Positions 5,451 to 5,917 of a DNA stretch of 5,917 nucleotides are shown here, one piece after another; positions within the stretch are counted from its first letter, which is position 1, and every line of letters begins with the position of its first letter. The stretch is from Kiritimatiellia bacterium (lineage in GTDB: Bacteria > Verrucomicrobiota > Kiritimatiellia > UBA8416 > JAIOPI01). The notes under the pieces were generated by a model, which ran no database searches, had not been told where the DNA came from, and saw nothing but the letters and a program-made list of their open reading frames with translations. The translations under genes were made by a program, and so were the position numbers. The stretch spans positions 1 through 5,917 of the forward strand of contig JAPKCZ010000149.1 of assembly GCA_028822745.1 (NCBI GenBank), given 5' to 3'.

Positions 5451-5917
5451 TTAAGTTAAAACGACGGTTCGATTCTGAAATACCGCAACGCGTCGATTGA
5501 GGTGTAAGAACACGGCGCGTGAAAGCACAATTTTTTCAAGATCGCGTCCGGTTCGAATCAGGTCAGCGACAGCGTCGCGGTGGCTGACGCGTGTCGTTTC
5601 TTGATCGATGATAGGGCCCTCATCCAGATCTGGCGTCACGTAGTGGGCCGTTGCACCAATGATTTTGACGCCTCGCTCATGCGCGCGGTGGTACGGTTTC
5701 GCGCCAGCGAAAGCGGGAAGGAAGGAGTGGTGAATGTTGATCACCCGGTTCGGATAGTGGGCCACGAACGATTCAGACAGAACCTGCATGTAGCGGGCGA
5801 GGACGACGATGTCGATATCGTTGTCACGCAAGAGCGCCAGTTGTTTCGTTTCCGCGTCTTGTTTCGTCTCCGCCGTGACGGGAATGTATTCAAACCGGTA
5901 GCCCATCTTTTCTACGG
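5451..5917 (-). CDS. purU: Formyltetrahydrofolate deformylase, C-terminal part (5' end beyond window)
   Basis: PurU hydrolyses 10-formyltetrahydrofolate to formate and tetrahydrofolate, balancing one-carbon units and supplying formate for PurT-type purine synthesis. The visible frame is open to the right edge, with VEK preceding the Met at 5906, so that Met is internal and the N-terminal ACT domain lies outside. Numbering from that Met, the formyltransferase-fold catalytic triad is N57 and H59 in INIHHSFLPAF and D95 in LDEGPII. VVLARYMQVLS (34-44), GAKPYHRAHERGVKIIGATAHYV (68-90), GRDLEKIVLSRAV (120-132) and the terminal NRTVVL (145-150) match PurU rather than the shorter GAR transformylase PurN, which shares the triad but not HHSFLPAF or this C-terminus. 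All catalytic residues are present in the visible part. About 155 of an expected 280 residues are in the window. The hypothetical gene follows after 24 bases. Confidence 0.95.
   Translation of the reverse strand, partial: VEKMGYRFEYIPVTAETKQDAETKQLALLRDNDIDIVVLARYMQVLSESFVAHYPNRVINIHHSFLPAFAGAKPYHRAHERGVKIIGATAHYVTPDLDEGPIIDQETTRVSHRDAVADLIRTGRDLEKIVLSRAVFLHLNRRVAVFQNRTVVLT

Noticed and set aside
5451..5917. Phosphoribosylglycinamide formyltransferase (purN) as an alternative identity
   Set aside because: PurN shares the Asn-His-Asp triad, but INIHHSFLPAF, ARYMQVLS and the C-terminal GRDLEKIVLSRAV with NRTVVL are characteristic of PurU.

Overview
The window looks like a bacterial chromosome segment of moderate GC with dense coding, short gaps and Shine-Dalgarno-led starts. 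A secretin-type protein with a signal peptide points to a double-membraned (Gram-negative-type) cell. The combination of a PAS hybrid histidine kinase, prmA and a stand-alone small secretin-like gene, together with the style of the PrmA motifs, reminds me of Verrucomicrobiota (Opitutae). That placement is an impression from memory, not a search result, and is held with low confidence. No mobile element, CRISPR array, tRNA or rRNA was seen.

Layout. Positions 1-3760 (+) hold three co-oriented genes that could form one operon. First is the 3' part of a PAS-PAS-HisKA-HATPase-receiver hybrid kinase, running in from before the window. Next is prmA (ribosomal protein L11 methyltransferase), which overlaps the kinase by 4 bases. 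Third, after 37 bases, is a 296-residue exported secretin-like protein. Positions 3711-4439 (-) encode an endonuclease/exonuclease/phosphatase (EEP) superfamily enzyme, converging on the secretin-like gene with a 50-base overlap of the two 3' ends. An AT-rich divergent spacer (4440-4565) leads to a 59-residue, extremely acidic small protein (4566-4745, +). It has a near-ideal ribosome binding site and is followed by a strong intrinsic terminator at 4776-4823. Positions 4824-4937 hold nothing I can name. On the minus strand from 5917 to 4938 lie the C-terminal two thirds or so of purU (formyltetrahydrofolate deformylase) and, 24 bases downstream of it, a 162-residue helical protein of unknown function.

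Functionally this is mostly ordinary housekeeping DNA (PrmA, PurU, EEP enzyme), but three things stand out. The hybrid kinase has an intact ATP-binding domain, yet Val replaces the phospho-accepting His and its receiver lacks the acidic pair, so it looks like a degenerate signalling protein. The secretin-like protein keeps the N-terminal ring-type domain and both ends of the secretin domain, but the middle appears collapsed. The 59-residue protein carries 25 acidic and no basic residues, and contains a 9-base tandem repeat; it sits alone between its own translation signals and terminator. I found no evidence that these three act together as one system.
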